A stretch of DNA of 41,668 bases from Metaruminococcus_A sp003150405 (lineage in GTDB: Bacteria > Bacillota > Clostridia > Oscillospirales > Ruminococcaceae): positions 1-41,668 of the forward strand of contig CABUBB010000018.1 in assembly GCA_902489745.1 (NCBI GenBank). Reading direction: 5' to 3'. A model generated the notes under the pieces. That model worked only from the letters and a program-made list of their open reading frames with translations, was not told where the DNA came from and made no database searches. A program made the position numbers and the translations under genes. The stretch's first letter is position 1. The number at the start of each line of letters is the position of its first letter. This document shows positions 22,961 through 32,952 of this stretch, in pieces.

Positions 22961-23244
22961 AATTGAAACCGACCTTACAAAAACGGCTTGATGCCGAGCA
23001 GAAGCAGCGCAAACGGTACAGACGGCAATATGGCATTGAGAATGAAAACGTCGTTGTCGTCGAAAAGAGAAATACAATTAAATTGCTTGCAGAAGTGATA
23101 AGGCAATTACTCCGGTGGATTTCCATTGTAGTAATTGCCTTTCTTGCATTGTCCGGGCTTTATGCATGGGTTTGCTTCCATCATGAGCTTTCACAGGGCT
23201 TGCAAGCTGCCATACAGGAAATACAGACATTCATCAATGGATAA
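22957..23244 (+). CDS. Small single-pass membrane protein
   Basis: 95 residues: a very basic N-terminal half (KQRKRYRRQYG), one membrane segment (LLRWISIVVIAFLALSGLYAWV) and a short outer tail. It overlaps the preceding gene by 4 bp. No family is recognised; the position suggests an accessory part of the transfer complex. Confidence 0.6.
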   Translation: MKLKPTLQKRLDAEQKQRKRYRRQYGIENENVVVVEKRNTIKLLAEVIRQLLRWISIVVIAFLALSGLYAWVCFHHELSQGLQAAIQEIQTFING

Positions 23245-23256
23245 GGAGTAGTTGAT

Positions 23257-23577
23257 ATGAAAAAAGTTTGGAAAACCATTGTATCCGTGATTGCGTCGGC
23301 GCTGGCTGCCGGGGCATCTTTTACAACTCTTGCCGCCGGAGAAGTCGGAACCGACCAGTTGCAAAACAGTATTTACAGCTTTGGCGACTATCTGATAGGG
23401 TTTGCCGCCCCGGTCGGCGTGGTGGCTTTAATTGTCGGCTTGTTTGCACTAGTCGGAACACAACAGGCGAAACAATGGGCAAAAGCGCATATCTTTTGGG
23501 TTGTCGTAGCAATCATCGGAATTATTCTAGCTCCAAGTATTGTGATGTCGGTTCAGTCGATGGCGCAGGGCGGTTAA
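23257..23577 (+). CDS. VirB2/TrbC-like two-helix membrane protein
   Basis: 106 residues: an N-terminal signal-like segment ending TLAAGEV, then two membrane helices (YLIGFAAPVGVVALIVGLFALVG and HIFWVVVAIIGIILAPSIVM) separated by a short basic loop (QQAKQWAKAH). This is the layout of VirB2/TrbC pilin-like subunits. ATG 23257 follows AAGGAGTAG. It directly precedes VirD4 as in other Gram-positive transfer operons. Confidence 0.65.
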   Translation: MKKVWKTIVSVIASALAAGASFTTLAAGEVGTDQLQNSIYSFGDYLIGFAAPVGVVALIVGLFALVGTQQAKQWAKAHIFWVVVAIIGIILAPSIVMSVQSMAQGG

Positions 23578-23580
23578 TCA

Positions 23581-25689
23581 GTGAATATTCGTAACATATT
23601 TCCGGGATTCCATAAACATCATCCAGCGGAAGAACGGCAAGCGTTCAAAAAGCTCCTTCCAGAAAACGCCTTGCTTTCCAATCCGCGTGTGCTTGGAGGA
23701 ATCGGCGTCGGGATGGTGGTGCTTTGCCTGTTCGCCATGCAAATTGCCTGTCGCTGCCTGTCGAATCTTCCGGCAATGCTGCGGGGCGAACCGACCGAAC
23801 CGCTGTTATTGCCGTCTCTGGATTTTGTTGGATGGTATTTGTTAGCCCTGCTGTTTGGTGTTATCGGCGCGGCTGTTTTTATTTACCGCATTCATACCAG
23901 CTTTAAGGAAATGAATGTAGGGCAAAAAGGGAAATCACGCTTTGCCACATTTGAGGAAATCAAGGCGACGTATAAGGAAATCCCGGAAAAGGATTTGCCT
24001 TTTCCGGGGCGCGGCGGGCTTCCGGTTGCCCGGTATCAAGATAAGCTCTACATTGACGACAGCATCAACAATAACCTGATTGAAGCGATCACGCGCGGAG
24101 GCAAGGGGGAAATCCTAGTCATTCCAACCATAGATATTCTTTCCCGCGCGGAAGAACAGTCCAGCTTGGTTATATTCGATGTAAAAGGAGAGCTGGCGCG
24201 CGCCAATATTCCAAAACTCCTTGAACGCGGGTACGGTATAAGGCTTCTGGACTTAATCGACCCGGAACACACCATGTACTGGAACCTGCTTCAGCTTGTC
24301 ATTGATTATTACAGAACCGATAAAAGCATAGCAGAGGAAGCCTGCCGTACAATGGGCGTCTCCTTGTTTGAGGATAAAAACGTCAAAGACCGTTTTTGGG
24401 TGGATGCACCGATTGACCTATTTACGGCGGTTGCAATCGCTCATGTCGAAGATTGCCTGAAAGATAATCACCCCGAAAAAATCAATATGTATTCGATATA
24501 TCTTTTTGTGGTGACGCTGGAATCCATTAAGGACACCAAAACCAAAGAGACGGAATTGGACAGGTTTTTCATGAGCCGTCCCATCACCGACCGGGCAAGG
24601 CTCAAATACGCGACCATCAAATTTTCGGAAGGAAAAACAAGAAGCTCTATCTTGTCCATTCTGGCAAGCAAGCTGTCTATTTTTGGGTATGAAAACATCG
24701 CAAAAATGACCTCGCAGAACACCATTGATTTACTGGAAATCGGGTTTGGTGAAAAGCCTGTCGCCGTGTTTCTGCGTATTCCGCAGAGCAAAAAACCGTT
24801 TTATCCTCTGGCGAGTATTTTTGTGAATCAAATGTATTTCCGCTTGACCGATTATGCCACAACGCACAATAAAGGGAAATGCAAACGCCCGGTAAAAGTG
24901 ATTGGCGATGAAGCCTTTAACTTCCCTCCCCTTCTGGATGCAGAGGGTATGTTGGCGGTTTGTCTTGGCTATGGCATCAGTTTTGACCTGTACGCACAGT
25001 CCCGACAACAGATTTATAAAGTTTACGGCAAAGAGGCGGGAGAAATCATCGAGGATAACTGTTCTACATTGGTTTACCTCATTTCACCCGGCAAAGATAC
25101 AAGGGAAATGGTGTCGGAACGGCTGGGGAAATTCACAAATCAAAATGTTTCCCGCAGCGGGGCAAGGTTATCCTTGAATAAGAGCGTCACAGAAACATAC
25201 GAAGAACGCCCGTTGCTGACTGCGGATGAACTGCTACACATGAAAGAGGGTGATATGGTCGTTATCCCACTCATGAAGCGGCGCAATCTTAAAGGGGAAC
25301 GCATCGACGCAAAGCCAATTTTAGCAGCGGAGGATACGGCAATGAAATACCGCTATGAGTATTTGGACGGCTTTAATCCTGATGCAGATATTCCATACAA
25401 CCGACTGCCATACTCAAAACCCCTTTCGGAAATCAATCTGGACAATCTGTTCTACCTTCCCGAAAATGTGAGAGGTGTAAAAAACATCCCCGCACTTCAA
25501 CCCGAATCGCCATGTCTGCATGGTGAAAAACTGCGTTTCGTATCAAATAAGCTGAATGCTTCCGGCATCTATATTGAAGCACTTGAAACGCTGCCTATCT
25601 CTGAAGTATTAGAGCAGCTTAAAGAGTTTTACCACTTCGGCACGTTGTCGGACAGCGACTATTATTCGATAAAAAAACTAATTGAATGA
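23581..25689 (+). CDS. virD4: VirD4/TraG-family coupling protein
   Basis: A 702-residue type IV coupling protein linking the relaxosome to the transfer channel. Two N-terminal membrane segments (about 40-60 and 85-105) precede the ATPase domain. The P-loop region reads ITRGGKGEILVIPTID (about 169-183), a GKGE-type variant usual in this branch, and FDVKGELA follows. Walker B is VKVIGDEAFNFPP (about 440). It lies 4 bp after the VirB2-like gene. The GTG start at 23581 is the only one consistent with the membrane segments. Confidence 0.92.
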   Translation: MNIRNIFPGFHKHHPAEERQAFKKLLPENALLSNPRVLGGIGVGMVVLCLFAMQIACRCLSNLPAMLRGEPTEPLLLPSLDFVGWYLLALLFGVIGAAVFIYRIHTSFKEMNVGQKGKSRFATFEEIKATYKEIPEKDLPFPGRGGLPVARYQDKLYIDDSINNNLIEAITRGGKGEILVIPTIDILSRAEEQSSLVIFDVKGELARANIPKLLERGYGIRLLDLIDPEHTMYWNLLQLVIDYYRTDKSIAEEACRTMGVSLFEDKNVKDRFWVDAPIDLFTAVAIAHVEDCLKDNHPEKINMYSIYLFVVTLESIKDTKTKETELDRFFMSRPITDRARLKYATIKFSEGKTRSSILSILASKLSIFGYENIAKMTSQNTIDLLEIGFGEKPVAVFLRIPQSKKPFYPLASIFVNQMYFRLTDYATTHNKGKCKRPVKVIGDEAFNFPPLLDAEGMLAVCLGYGISFDLYAQSRQQIYKVYGKEAGEIIEDNCSTLVYLISPGKDTREMVSERLGKFTNQNVSRSGARLSLNKSVTETYEERPLLTADELLHMKEGDMVVIPLMKRRNLKGERIDAKPILAAEDTAMKYRYEYLDGFNPDADIPYNRLPYSKPLSEINLDNLFYLPENVRGVKNIPALQPESPCLHGEKLRFVSNKLNASGIYIEALETLPISEVLEQLKEFYHFGTLSDSDYYSIKKLIE

Positions 25690-27610
25690 AAGGCGGGTGA
25701 TTCCCATAGACGCCTTCGAGTCTTTGTTGCAATATAACGACTTGTTCACCACAACGAACAACCCGTTTTTGTATGCTTTCCGTTTCATCGGCTGGTGGAT
25801 TCTCCGCATTTTGGCGATGATGATTACCGCCGTGGAACAGGCGGTCAATGCTTTGTTCCAAAACATTGATTTTTTGAACAGCCCGGAAGTTATGGGTTTG
25901 TTCGACCAGTTAAAACCCGTGGCATGGGGGCTTATGCTGATTGGCGTTGTCCTGCTGTTTTACGGGTTAATGACAAACCGCGTAAAATCAAAGGGACAAA
26001 TACCGTTTAATTTCCTTTGCTTCTTTATTATCATGATTGGCTTGCCCTCTTTTCTGTCGCAGTTAAACGACCTGACGGGCGCGGGCATCAATACCTTTAA
26101 GGACACCACAGAAGCAAGCATGGCGCAGACGGTCATGGATAATGCCGTACAGGACTTACTGTACTACGACCAAAACGATTTTTCAGACGCTGCCCTGCAA
26201 AATCACAACAACATTCCAACGGATAAGATAGAGTACATCAATCCGGTTGAACAGGCTCGTCCGGGCAACTGCAAAAACCCGGAAATCTTTTCAAATCAGC
26301 TTGGAATTGACAGCAACGGCAACTACCAGCTTACCCAGCTTGGGGACGGGCTGTTCGGCTGGGAACTGCTTTCCAGCTATTATTACCGCTATAAAATTGA
26401 CTGGATACCTCTGTTTATTTCCCTGTTTGCGATGCTGATTGCACTGGTTTTTTCCGCTATCAAGATAGGGAAAATCATTTTTGAACTCGGATATAACGTG
26501 TACGTTCTTCTCTTTGTTTCGGCAATCGACCTGACAAGCGGAGAACGTACCAAACGGGTATGCTCGGAAATCCTGTCCCTGTTTTTAGTCCTTATTGCCA
26601 TCGCCCTTTTATTCCGGGTGTATATCATCGGTGTTTCGTGGGTTGCCCGGACATTTGACGGCTTGGCACAGGCGTTCGCCATGTTCGGCTTTTCGTGGGC
26701 GCTTATTGACGGGCCAAACATCATTCAAAAAATTCTTGGAATCGACGCCGGATTGTCAAGTGCGTTTCATACGGTCATGGGCGTATATCAAGGCGCAAGA
26801 ATGGCGGCTGGACTCGCCAAAGGTACGATGCACGCTGCCAAAACCGGTATGCACGCGGCGGCAAAGGCCGCTGGCGGCGTTGCTCTCGCAACAGCGGCAG
26901 TTGGCGGGTATACGGCTGGTAAAGCCAAAGGAATTCATGACTATGTGAAAGAAAAACAGGAAGCCGCCAAAAATCAGGGACGCGCTGGGACGGTTTACGG
27001 CTATTCTTCTTTTGACCGTACTTTAAATGCTGGAGAGCATCCACCAAAATTAGGAGATGGGAAACAACCGGAAGCGAATGGAGCGCCGCCCGTTGAACCG
27101 CGTTCACATGGGACTCCGGGAATGGATACCAGCCAATCGGAACATTCTGAAGCTCAAAACAGCGACCGTTCTAAAATGGATATGCCGGACAGTGCCGCAC
27201 AGCAAACCGCATCCGCGCCACCGGAGCAACCGGAGGCAAAAAATGAGCAGCCAAACGAGCATAAGGGGCGCGTTCCAGACCGTACCACAACGCTTGGCGG
27301 CATTGTGCAAAACAAGCTCAATCACGGAATGGAAAAAGCCTCTGGAAAAATGCAGAATAACATCCTCACCCGTTCTTACGACGTTGGGCGCAACACGGCG
27401 ATTGCTGCGCTGCATACCCGCGATGAAGTGTTTAACCGGATGAAAAACAAGTTTGCTTCTGCCTATGATATGCAGCAACACGCCGGATTTACGCCGACAA
27501 CACCACCGTCCCGCCCGACCGTTGGAAAGAATAGGCGTCTGCCGGAACAACGGGCAAAAGCACTAAAAGAAGGAGGCAAAAAACGTGGCGGCAATCAATC
27601 GAAATCTTGA
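25682..27610 (+). CDS. VirB6/TrbL-like polytopic channel protein
   Basis: A 642-residue integral membrane protein with at least six hydrophobic segments in residues 30-370 (for example FIGWWILRILAMMIT, VAWGLMLIGVVLLFYGLM, WIPLFISLFAMLIALVFSAI, LSLFLVLIAIALLFRVYIIG). An Ala/Gly-rich amphipathic stretch (about 375-415) and a long hydrophilic Pro/Glu-rich tail with a basic end follow. This is the VirB6-type pore subunit layout. The start is uncertain: TTG 25682 overlaps the virD4 stop without a good binding site, while GTG 25697 sits too close to AAAGGCGG; a non-standard start just after is possible. Confidence 0.82.
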   Translation: MNERRVIPIDAFESLLQYNDLFTTTNNPFLYAFRFIGWWILRILAMMITAVEQAVNALFQNIDFLNSPEVMGLFDQLKPVAWGLMLIGVVLLFYGLMTNRVKSKGQIPFNFLCFFIIMIGLPSFLSQLNDLTGAGINTFKDTTEASMAQTVMDNAVQDLLYYDQNDFSDAALQNHNNIPTDKIEYINPVEQARPGNCKNPEIFSNQLGIDSNGNYQLTQLGDGLFGWELLSSYYYRYKIDWIPLFISLFAMLIALVFSAIKIGKIIFELGYNVYVLLFVSAIDLTSGERTKRVCSEILSLFLVLIAIALLFRVYIIGVSWVARTFDGLAQAFAMFGFSWALIDGPNIIQKILGIDAGLSSAFHTVMGVYQGARMAAGLAKGTMHAAKTGMHAAAKAAGGVALATAAVGGYTAGKAKGIHDYVKEKQEAAKNQGRAGTVYGYSSFDRTLNAGEHPPKLGDGKQPEANGAPPVEPRSHGTPGMDTSQSEHSEAQNSDRSKMDMPDSAAQQTASAPPEQPEAKNEQPNEHKGRVPDRTTTLGGIVQNKLNHGMEKASGKMQNNILTRSYDVGRNTAIAALHTRDEVFNRMKNKFASAYDMQQHAGFTPTTPPSRPTVGKNRRLPEQRAKALKEGGKKRGGNQSKS

Positions 27611-27950
27611 ATACATTATTCCGCGTGAACTGGATAGCAAGACGCAGATTAAAGCGTCTTTGACGCTTTCCGACTTTTTGTTTCTGGCCGCTGTCCTCAT
27701 GTCCGCATTTCTCGTAAAAGACTTGGTACATCCGAGTCTTTTTTTGTTTTATCTTGGCTTTATTCTTCTGATTGGGGTGGTTTTGATTATTCCTGCGGGT
27801 TCCCCCAATCCCAACAAACGATTTTTTCATAAGATAATCTTTGTTGTCTTGAAAAACCGCAATACGGTTTATTCCATACCCGACCCTTTGGAGGTGCATA
27901 TCGAAAATGAAAACACGGAGGAATCCCAAAATACGGCAACAGACGAGTGA
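27585..27950 (+). CDS. PrgI-family / VirB3-like protein
   Basis: A 121-residue protein with the PrgI pattern: N-terminal NLEYIIPRELDSKTQIKASLTLSDF, two adjacent membrane segments (FLFLAAVLMSAFLVKDLV and LFLFYLGFILLIGVVLIIPAG), then NRNTVYSIPDP. PrgI/VirB3-like proteins sit next to VirB4 and form part of the inner channel. The GTG start at 27585 has AAGGAGG seven bases upstream and lies inside the end of the VirB6-like gene. Confidence 0.82.
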   Translation: MAAINRNLEYIIPRELDSKTQIKASLTLSDFLFLAAVLMSAFLVKDLVHPSLFLFYLGFILLIGVVLIIPAGSPNPNKRFFHKIIFVVLKNRNTVYSIPDPLEVHIENENTEESQNTATDE

Positions 27951-30354
27951 TTACATCCCCATTGCCGATTATACCGATTTTGGCGCATTTTCTCTGCGCG
28001 GGGGTGGTTACATGGACTTGCTTCAAATTGTCTGCAAAGACCTAAACTCCATTAAAGACTATGACCTTGAATTTGATATTATGGGGTTTTCAGGGCTTTA
28101 TAAGACCTATGCCGACGATATTAAAATCGTCACCATGAATTACCCGGTCAACGTCCGTTCGCAAATTGCCTATTGCCGGAGAATGCAGGAACAAGCGGAG
28201 AATCCGGCCTGCATCAGCGACCTTGACAACGAAGTAGAAAAGCTGGAATACGCGCATGAAAATTTCCACGAACGCGAGTTTTATTTGATGTTCTTTTCAA
28301 AGAATGCGGAAACATACCGCCAAAACCTGACCCGTATTAAAACCTATATCGGACGCAGTGGTTGCGTTGCAGAAATGGATCTGAATAAAAAAATACAGAT
28401 TCTCCGCAAAATTGCCAATATGAACATGAACATTGCGGTTGATAAAGAGCCGGACTATATTCCGCAGGGAATCCCAAAAGGGATGAAATACAACCCGTGG
28501 CTGCTTTATCAGCTTCAGCCACTTGGGAACATGAGCTTTCAAGACCCGCGTATTACCAAAAAAGGCGATGGTTACGAGGCTTGCATCCATGTTTATGATT
28601 ACAAAGACCGCGTTGGGTTTAATTGGCTGTCCGAAGTAACGCTCTATGAGGACACTATCGCCACCGTAGATATATCGACCGCCAACCGCCACGACGCAAT
28701 ACGGAATATAGGCCGAAGCATGGGCGAACAGATGTCACGGTATTATGACGCGAGAAATCGTGTGGAGCAGATCAACGCCGAAACAATACATGGACAGCTC
28801 GAATCCGTTTACCGCGAAATGCAGTCTATGGGCGAAGTGATTAAAATTACCAGTGTTCGGATTTATGTGTTTTCGCGTACACAAGCTGAATTGGAAAAGC
28901 GGCTGGGAGAAATCATTGATGAACTGGAAAACCAAGGCTATCACGCTGCTGTTTTTCTGGATGAAAACGAATATGAATGGCGTTCCCTTTTTCTGCCCTT
29001 TAAAGAACAGAAAAAGATGTATAACCACCGTTCCGGGCGGTCAATCCCTTCGGAATCGGTTGCGGCAGGACACCCCTTTCATTTTTCCTCACTGGACGAC
29101 CCATGCGGCTATTATTTCGGAATGACAAAAACGGCAGGCGCGGTACGGCTTGACCGTTATCAGAAAGACCGTAACCGTTTGTCATACAGTGGGGTTGTAG
29201 TCGGAAACATGCGTTCCGGGAAGTCAACCTTGCTTAAACGGTGCATCAAGCTGGATGTTATCTCCGGGAATTTTGTGCGCGGCTATGCAACAAACGATGA
29301 ATTTAACCCACTCATTGACTATTACGGGGGAACCTCTATCAATCTGGACGGTTCAGACGGCTTTTTAAATCTTTTGCAGGTCTACCGGACAAGTGAAACC
29401 GAAACGGCCTCTTTTATGAAACACATTGCAAAGGTGAGTACGTTTTACCGTTTTTTGGTGCCGGAATGTACCACTTATGATATTGCCGAACTGGAACAGC
29501 TCGTCAAAAAGCTCTATAAAATCCACATGGGCTACGACGAGAACAGCGATGCGCAGATTACCGGCCTATCGCCGGAGGAATACCCCATTTTATCCGACCT
29601 GCTCAACATTGTACGGGAAGAACTTTACAGCGACCCGGAAAAGAAAAAAGCGAAAAAGGAGTTGTCGGAGGAACATTTCAGGCGGGTTGAAAATATTGAA
29701 CTTGTGCTGTCAAACTTGATAGACGTTTACGGGCATATCTTTAACGGGCATTCGTCCATCCGGGATTTTTCCGGGGAACAGCTTGTGTTTTTCAACGTCG
29801 CCAACCTGAAGCAATACGGCGACCATATTTTTGATGCACAGCTTTTCAGCTCTTTTTCCCTGCTATGGGACAATTTAATTGCGGTTGGGGCTGGGCAGAA
29901 AGAACAGTTTGACCGTGGACAGCTCCAAACGCCAGAAGCCAGAAAATTTATGATTTATATGGATGAAGCGCACAATTTCATCAACGCGCGCAAGCTCACG
30001 GCGGTAACGACGTTAAACGAGTACATGCGTGAATCGCCTAAATTTTTCGGCGGCATCGTTTTTGCTTCACAGCGCATTACCGACTTTATCCCGGAAGGAA
30101 GCGCATCAGCCGGAATTGACGCCATCAAAAACCTGTTTTCACTGGCACAGTATAAATATTTGTTCCGGCAAGGCTCAGAAAGCTATAACGTCCTGCGCGA
30201 CGCCTTTCGCGGAGAACTGCCGGAGGCAGATTTGGAAGCGTTGCCGACCTTCGACCAAGGCGAATGCGTACTGATTATTTCCGGTCTGCAGAGCCTGCGC
30301 TTCAAGGTGGATGTAACACCACAGGAGCTTGAATTATTCGCGGGTGGTGCTTAA
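27907..30354 (+). CDS. virB4: VirB4/TraE-family conjugation ATPase
   Basis: An 815-residue ATPase powering channel assembly and substrate transfer. The N-terminal half is the VirB4 N domain (YADDIKIVTMNYPVN, REFYLMFFSKNAETY). The motor domain has Walker A GNMRSGKST (about 433-441) and Walker B KFMIYMDEAHNFIN (about 682-695), then the FASQRITDF region. ATG 27907 lies inside the PrgI gene with TTGGAGGTG upstream. The full length and intact motifs indicate a functional protein. Confidence 0.95.
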   Translation: MKTRRNPKIRQQTSDYIPIADYTDFGAFSLRGGGYMDLLQIVCKDLNSIKDYDLEFDIMGFSGLYKTYADDIKIVTMNYPVNVRSQIAYCRRMQEQAENPACISDLDNEVEKLEYAHENFHEREFYLMFFSKNAETYRQNLTRIKTYIGRSGCVAEMDLNKKIQILRKIANMNMNIAVDKEPDYIPQGIPKGMKYNPWLLYQLQPLGNMSFQDPRITKKGDGYEACIHVYDYKDRVGFNWLSEVTLYEDTIATVDISTANRHDAIRNIGRSMGEQMSRYYDARNRVEQINAETIHGQLESVYREMQSMGEVIKITSVRIYVFSRTQAELEKRLGEIIDELENQGYHAAVFLDENEYEWRSLFLPFKEQKKMYNHRSGRSIPSESVAAGHPFHFSSLDDPCGYYFGMTKTAGAVRLDRYQKDRNRLSYSGVVVGNMRSGKSTLLKRCIKLDVISGNFVRGYATNDEFNPLIDYYGGTSINLDGSDGFLNLLQVYRTSETETASFMKHIAKVSTFYRFLVPECTTYDIAELEQLVKKLYKIHMGYDENSDAQITGLSPEEYPILSDLLNIVREELYSDPEKKKAKKELSEEHFRRVENIELVLSNLIDVYGHIFNGHSSIRDFSGEQLVFFNVANLKQYGDHIFDAQLFSSFSLLWDNLIAVGAGQKEQFDRGQLQTPEARKFMIYMDEAHNFINARKLTAVTTLNEYMRESPKFFGGIVFASQRITDFIPEGSASAGIDAIKNLFSLAQYKYLFRQGSESYNVLRDAFRGELPEADLEALPTFDQGECVLIISGLQSLRFKVDVTPQELELFAGGA

Positions 30355-30355
30355 T

Positions 30356-31450
30356 ATGGCGGAACCATCGCAGGCAAAGCGGATGGCAAAGGAGTTAGGC
30401 AGGGGCGCATATAAGGCTGGAAAAGCTGCCGGGAAAAAGTTTGGGCGGCTGCTTGTCAAAATATTAAAATGGACAAGCCCGGCTTGGGGCGGCTCTCTGA
30501 TACTGCTGCTCCTGTTCGTCGGCATTATCGGCGTAGTTCTCGGCGGTAATACGCCGCAGGAATTTGAACCGACCCCGGTTGCTCCGGCAGTCCGCCAGTA
30601 TGAGCAAACGGTTATCAAGTATGCTTCGGAAAACGGCATATCGGAATATGTCAATGTTCTGCTTGCTATCATGCAGCAGGAAAGCGCCGGGGAAGGAACC
30701 GACGTTATGCGGTCAAGCGAAAGCCCTTTTAATGAGCGTTATCCGCAAGTTCCCGGCTCCATAAAAGATCCGGAGTATTCGATTGAGGTCGGCGTCAAAC
30801 ACTTTGCGGAATGTTTGAAACAGTCCGGCTGTAGTTCCGTTGACGACGCCGACCTGCTTTCTCTGGCAATTCAAGGGTACAACTTCGGTTCGGAATACAT
30901 TGCCTGGGCGCTGGAACGGGATGGAAAATATACGCAGGAGAACGCCTTGTATTTTTCCGAACAGAAAGCGCAGGAACTTGGCTGGCAAACATACGGAGAC
31001 CCATACTATGTCCCAAAGGTTCTTCAGTATTACAAAACCGATATGGACGCAGAGTACATTTACCCAATTCCAGACCATCATGTGATTTCCTCGCCGTTTG
31101 GTATGCGCCAGTTAGAGGGGCGGCCTGCTTCGTTCCACAAGGGGACGGACTTTCCCGCGCCGGAGGGTACGCCGATTGTAGCCGTGGCAGATGGTACGGT
31201 TACGACAAGCGATTATAGCTATGGCGGGTACGGCTACCGCGTAAAAATCCGTCATGCTGACGGTTATACCACCCATTATGCGCATTGTTCCAAACTGCTT
31301 GTGTCGGTGGGGGAACATGTTACAAAAGGCCAGACCATTGCGCTTGTGGGAAGCACCGGAGATTCAACCGGAAACCATCTTCACATTGAACTGATAATGC
31401 CGGGGAACCGCTACATTGACCCCATGAGCAAGATAGGAAAGATAAGGTGA
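30356..31450 (+). CDS. Bifunctional cell-wall hydrolase: lysozyme-like plus M23 peptidase
   Basis: A 364-residue membrane-anchored hydrolase, the VirB1-like component that opens the wall for the mating channel. A basic cytosolic start leads to a membrane segment (about 42-66). A lysozyme/transglycosylase-like domain of the CwlT type follows, with catalytic candidate E about 108 in MQQESAGEG and AIQGYNFG later. The C-terminal M23 (LytM) domain has HKGTDF (about 261-266) and the HLHIE metal motif (about 341). CwlT proper pairs this lysozyme domain with NlpC/P60; here the second domain is M23. ATG 30356 overlaps the virB4 stop. Confidence 0.9.
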   Translation: MAEPSQAKRMAKELGRGAYKAGKAAGKKFGRLLVKILKWTSPAWGGSLILLLLFVGIIGVVLGGNTPQEFEPTPVAPAVRQYEQTVIKYASENGISEYVNVLLAIMQQESAGEGTDVMRSSESPFNERYPQVPGSIKDPEYSIEVGVKHFAECLKQSGCSSVDDADLLSLAIQGYNFGSEYIAWALERDGKYTQENALYFSEQKAQELGWQTYGDPYYVPKVLQYYKTDMDAEYIYPIPDHHVISSPFGMRQLEGRPASFHKGTDFPAPEGTPIVAVADGTVTTSDYSYGGYGYRVKIRHADGYTTHYAHCSKLLVSVGEHVTKGQTIALVGSTGDSTGNHLHIELIMPGNRYIDPMSKIGKIR

Positions 31451-31455
31451 TTTGA

Positions 31456-32064
31456 TTGAAAAAGACTTTGCCGCATTTATTGAGTGCAGTTTGCGGCCTG
31501 TTGTTTGGTATCGTCATAACTTGGATATTGATACCCCAAAATGAGGCTGTAGAGCAGAACACAGCGTCCATCATTGACCCGGCTTCCTATAACGCGCTGC
31601 TTCATGAGGTGGAGCAGCTTCGCAACCAAACGGTTTCTACGGAAAAACCGGAAAGCAACGCCCTTTTATCCGACGCAGAAGCCTTTGTTCAGGCATATTT
31701 TACCATCAGTGCGGAAAACGGCTTTAACTCTGCACAGTTTTATGAGCAGTACAAGCCGTATTTGACCGAACACGGAAAGTCACAGCTCGCACCTTTGAAT
31801 CCAGAATTGAATAAAACGGACAGCATTTCCTACCGTTCGGAAATCGTGCAAAAAACGGTCTATGTGGCTGAGAGTTCCGATAAATCCGGGAAAGCTGCGG
31901 CGCTCCTTCGCATTTCAACCAGTGTTGAACACAACACGCCGACCTATACCCTTCAATTTGTCGTTTTGGATATGCAAAAGCAGGAAAATGGAGGATGGCT
32001 TGTAAATGACGTGCTGATTCAAACACAGCTTGAAGATGAATACCTGTATCAAAATATTTTTTAG
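31456..32064 (+). CDS. VirB8/TcpC-like transfer protein
   Basis: A 202-residue protein with an N-terminal membrane segment (LLSAVCGLLFGIVITWILI), a short coiled stretch (YNALLHEVEQLRNQ) and a C-terminal domain in the NTF2-like style of VirB8/TcpC (AEAFVQAYFTIS ... FYEQYKPYLTEHGKSQL ... YTLQFVVLDMQKQENGGWLVNDVLI). VirB8-type proteins scaffold the channel. The start is TTG 31456 preceded by AAGGTGA, 5 bp after the hydrolase. Confidence 0.72.
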   Translation: MKKTLPHLLSAVCGLLFGIVITWILIPQNEAVEQNTASIIDPASYNALLHEVEQLRNQTVSTEKPESNALLSDAEAFVQAYFTISAENGFNSAQFYEQYKPYLTEHGKSQLAPLNPELNKTDSISYRSEIVQKTVYVAESSDKSGKAAALLRISTSVEHNTPTYTLQFVVLDMQKQENGGWLVNDVLIQTQLEDEYLYQNIF

Positions 32065-32082
32065 TGAAAAGGAGCTGACAAT

Positions 32083-32952
32083 GTGAGTCCAGAAGCGATA
32101 AAGGCAAAGTTTACCGCCATTCAGAAAAAAGCCGAAGCAGCAAGCACACGCCAAAGCGCTAGCCGCCAAAAATGGACAGTTGGCTTTTTCCTTTTGTTTG
32201 TTGTTTTCGGGCTTGCCTTTTTTCTGACGTCGAAATGGTGGATGCCGTCAAATATCACGATAAAGCATACCGTTCCCGGCAGTTCTGTTTCGCTTTCTAC
32301 CTATGCGGAATTGACGGTTAAACGCTGGGATTTTGATGTTACCCAAAATCTCTTGGAGGTAGAAATCGAAAAGGATGCCGGGGTAATCGGCAAAGATTAT
32401 TCTTATGCGGTCAATGCCTATGGAAATAGCAGTACCAATCAAATACCGCTTGATATTGTTTACAATGGAGAATCCTTTTTTGTAGTTCAGGTTCCCAATG
32501 TTGCACGTTTTGAGGAAATATTGCTTTTGGTACGGTTAGACATGGAGGAACAATCCTACGGTGACTATTTTTATTGTGACATGGGGCAGGCAAGCAAAGT
32601 GGATATTCAAAAAGAAAAAACCGATGCGGAGTACATGCAGCTCAACCTTTTAAGCAAAGCTGATATTAAGGAAGCGGAAGTCTCATATTTGCGACAGGAA
32701 AATGAGGTGCTGCAAGACCGGATTACCGAGTACAACCAGTCGATTACAGCTATTCAGAGCGAACAGAAATACCAGTCCGGCGAAGAATTGGATAAATCCA
32801 GCGCCCGGATTGAGGAATACACGTCTGCCATCAATGCAGCAGAAAAAACCATTGCGGATAATGAGGAACGCATCACGCTTATTGTGAACGACACCGATGA
32901 AATCCGACAGAGGGCAGAAAATTTGCGGGAGGCCGGTTATGAGACGCAGTGA
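32083..32952 (+). CDS. Membrane protein with long C-terminal coiled coil
   Basis: A 289-residue protein: cytosolic Ala/Lys-rich start, one membrane segment (WTVGFFLLFVVFGLAFFLTS), a beta-rich domain of about 120 residues (TIKHTVPGSSVSLSTYAELTVKRW to SYGDYFYCDMG), then a coiled coil from about 195 to the end (EAEVSYLRQENEVLQDRITEYNQSI and on). No family is recognised. The start is GTG 32083 after AAAAGGAGC; the ATG two bases earlier is followed at once by a stop. Its place in the operon suggests a structural role at the channel. Confidence 0.65.
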   Translation: MSPEAIKAKFTAIQKKAEAASTRQSASRQKWTVGFFLLFVVFGLAFFLTSKWWMPSNITIKHTVPGSSVSLSTYAELTVKRWDFDVTQNLLEVEIEKDAGVIGKDYSYAVNAYGNSSTNQIPLDIVYNGESFFVVQVPNVARFEEILLLVRLDMEEQSYGDYFYCDMGQASKVDIQKEKTDAEYMQLNLLSKADIKEAEVSYLRQENEVLQDRITEYNQSITAIQSEQKYQSGEELDKSSARIEEYTSAINAAEKTIADNEERITLIVNDTDEIRQRAENLREAGYETQ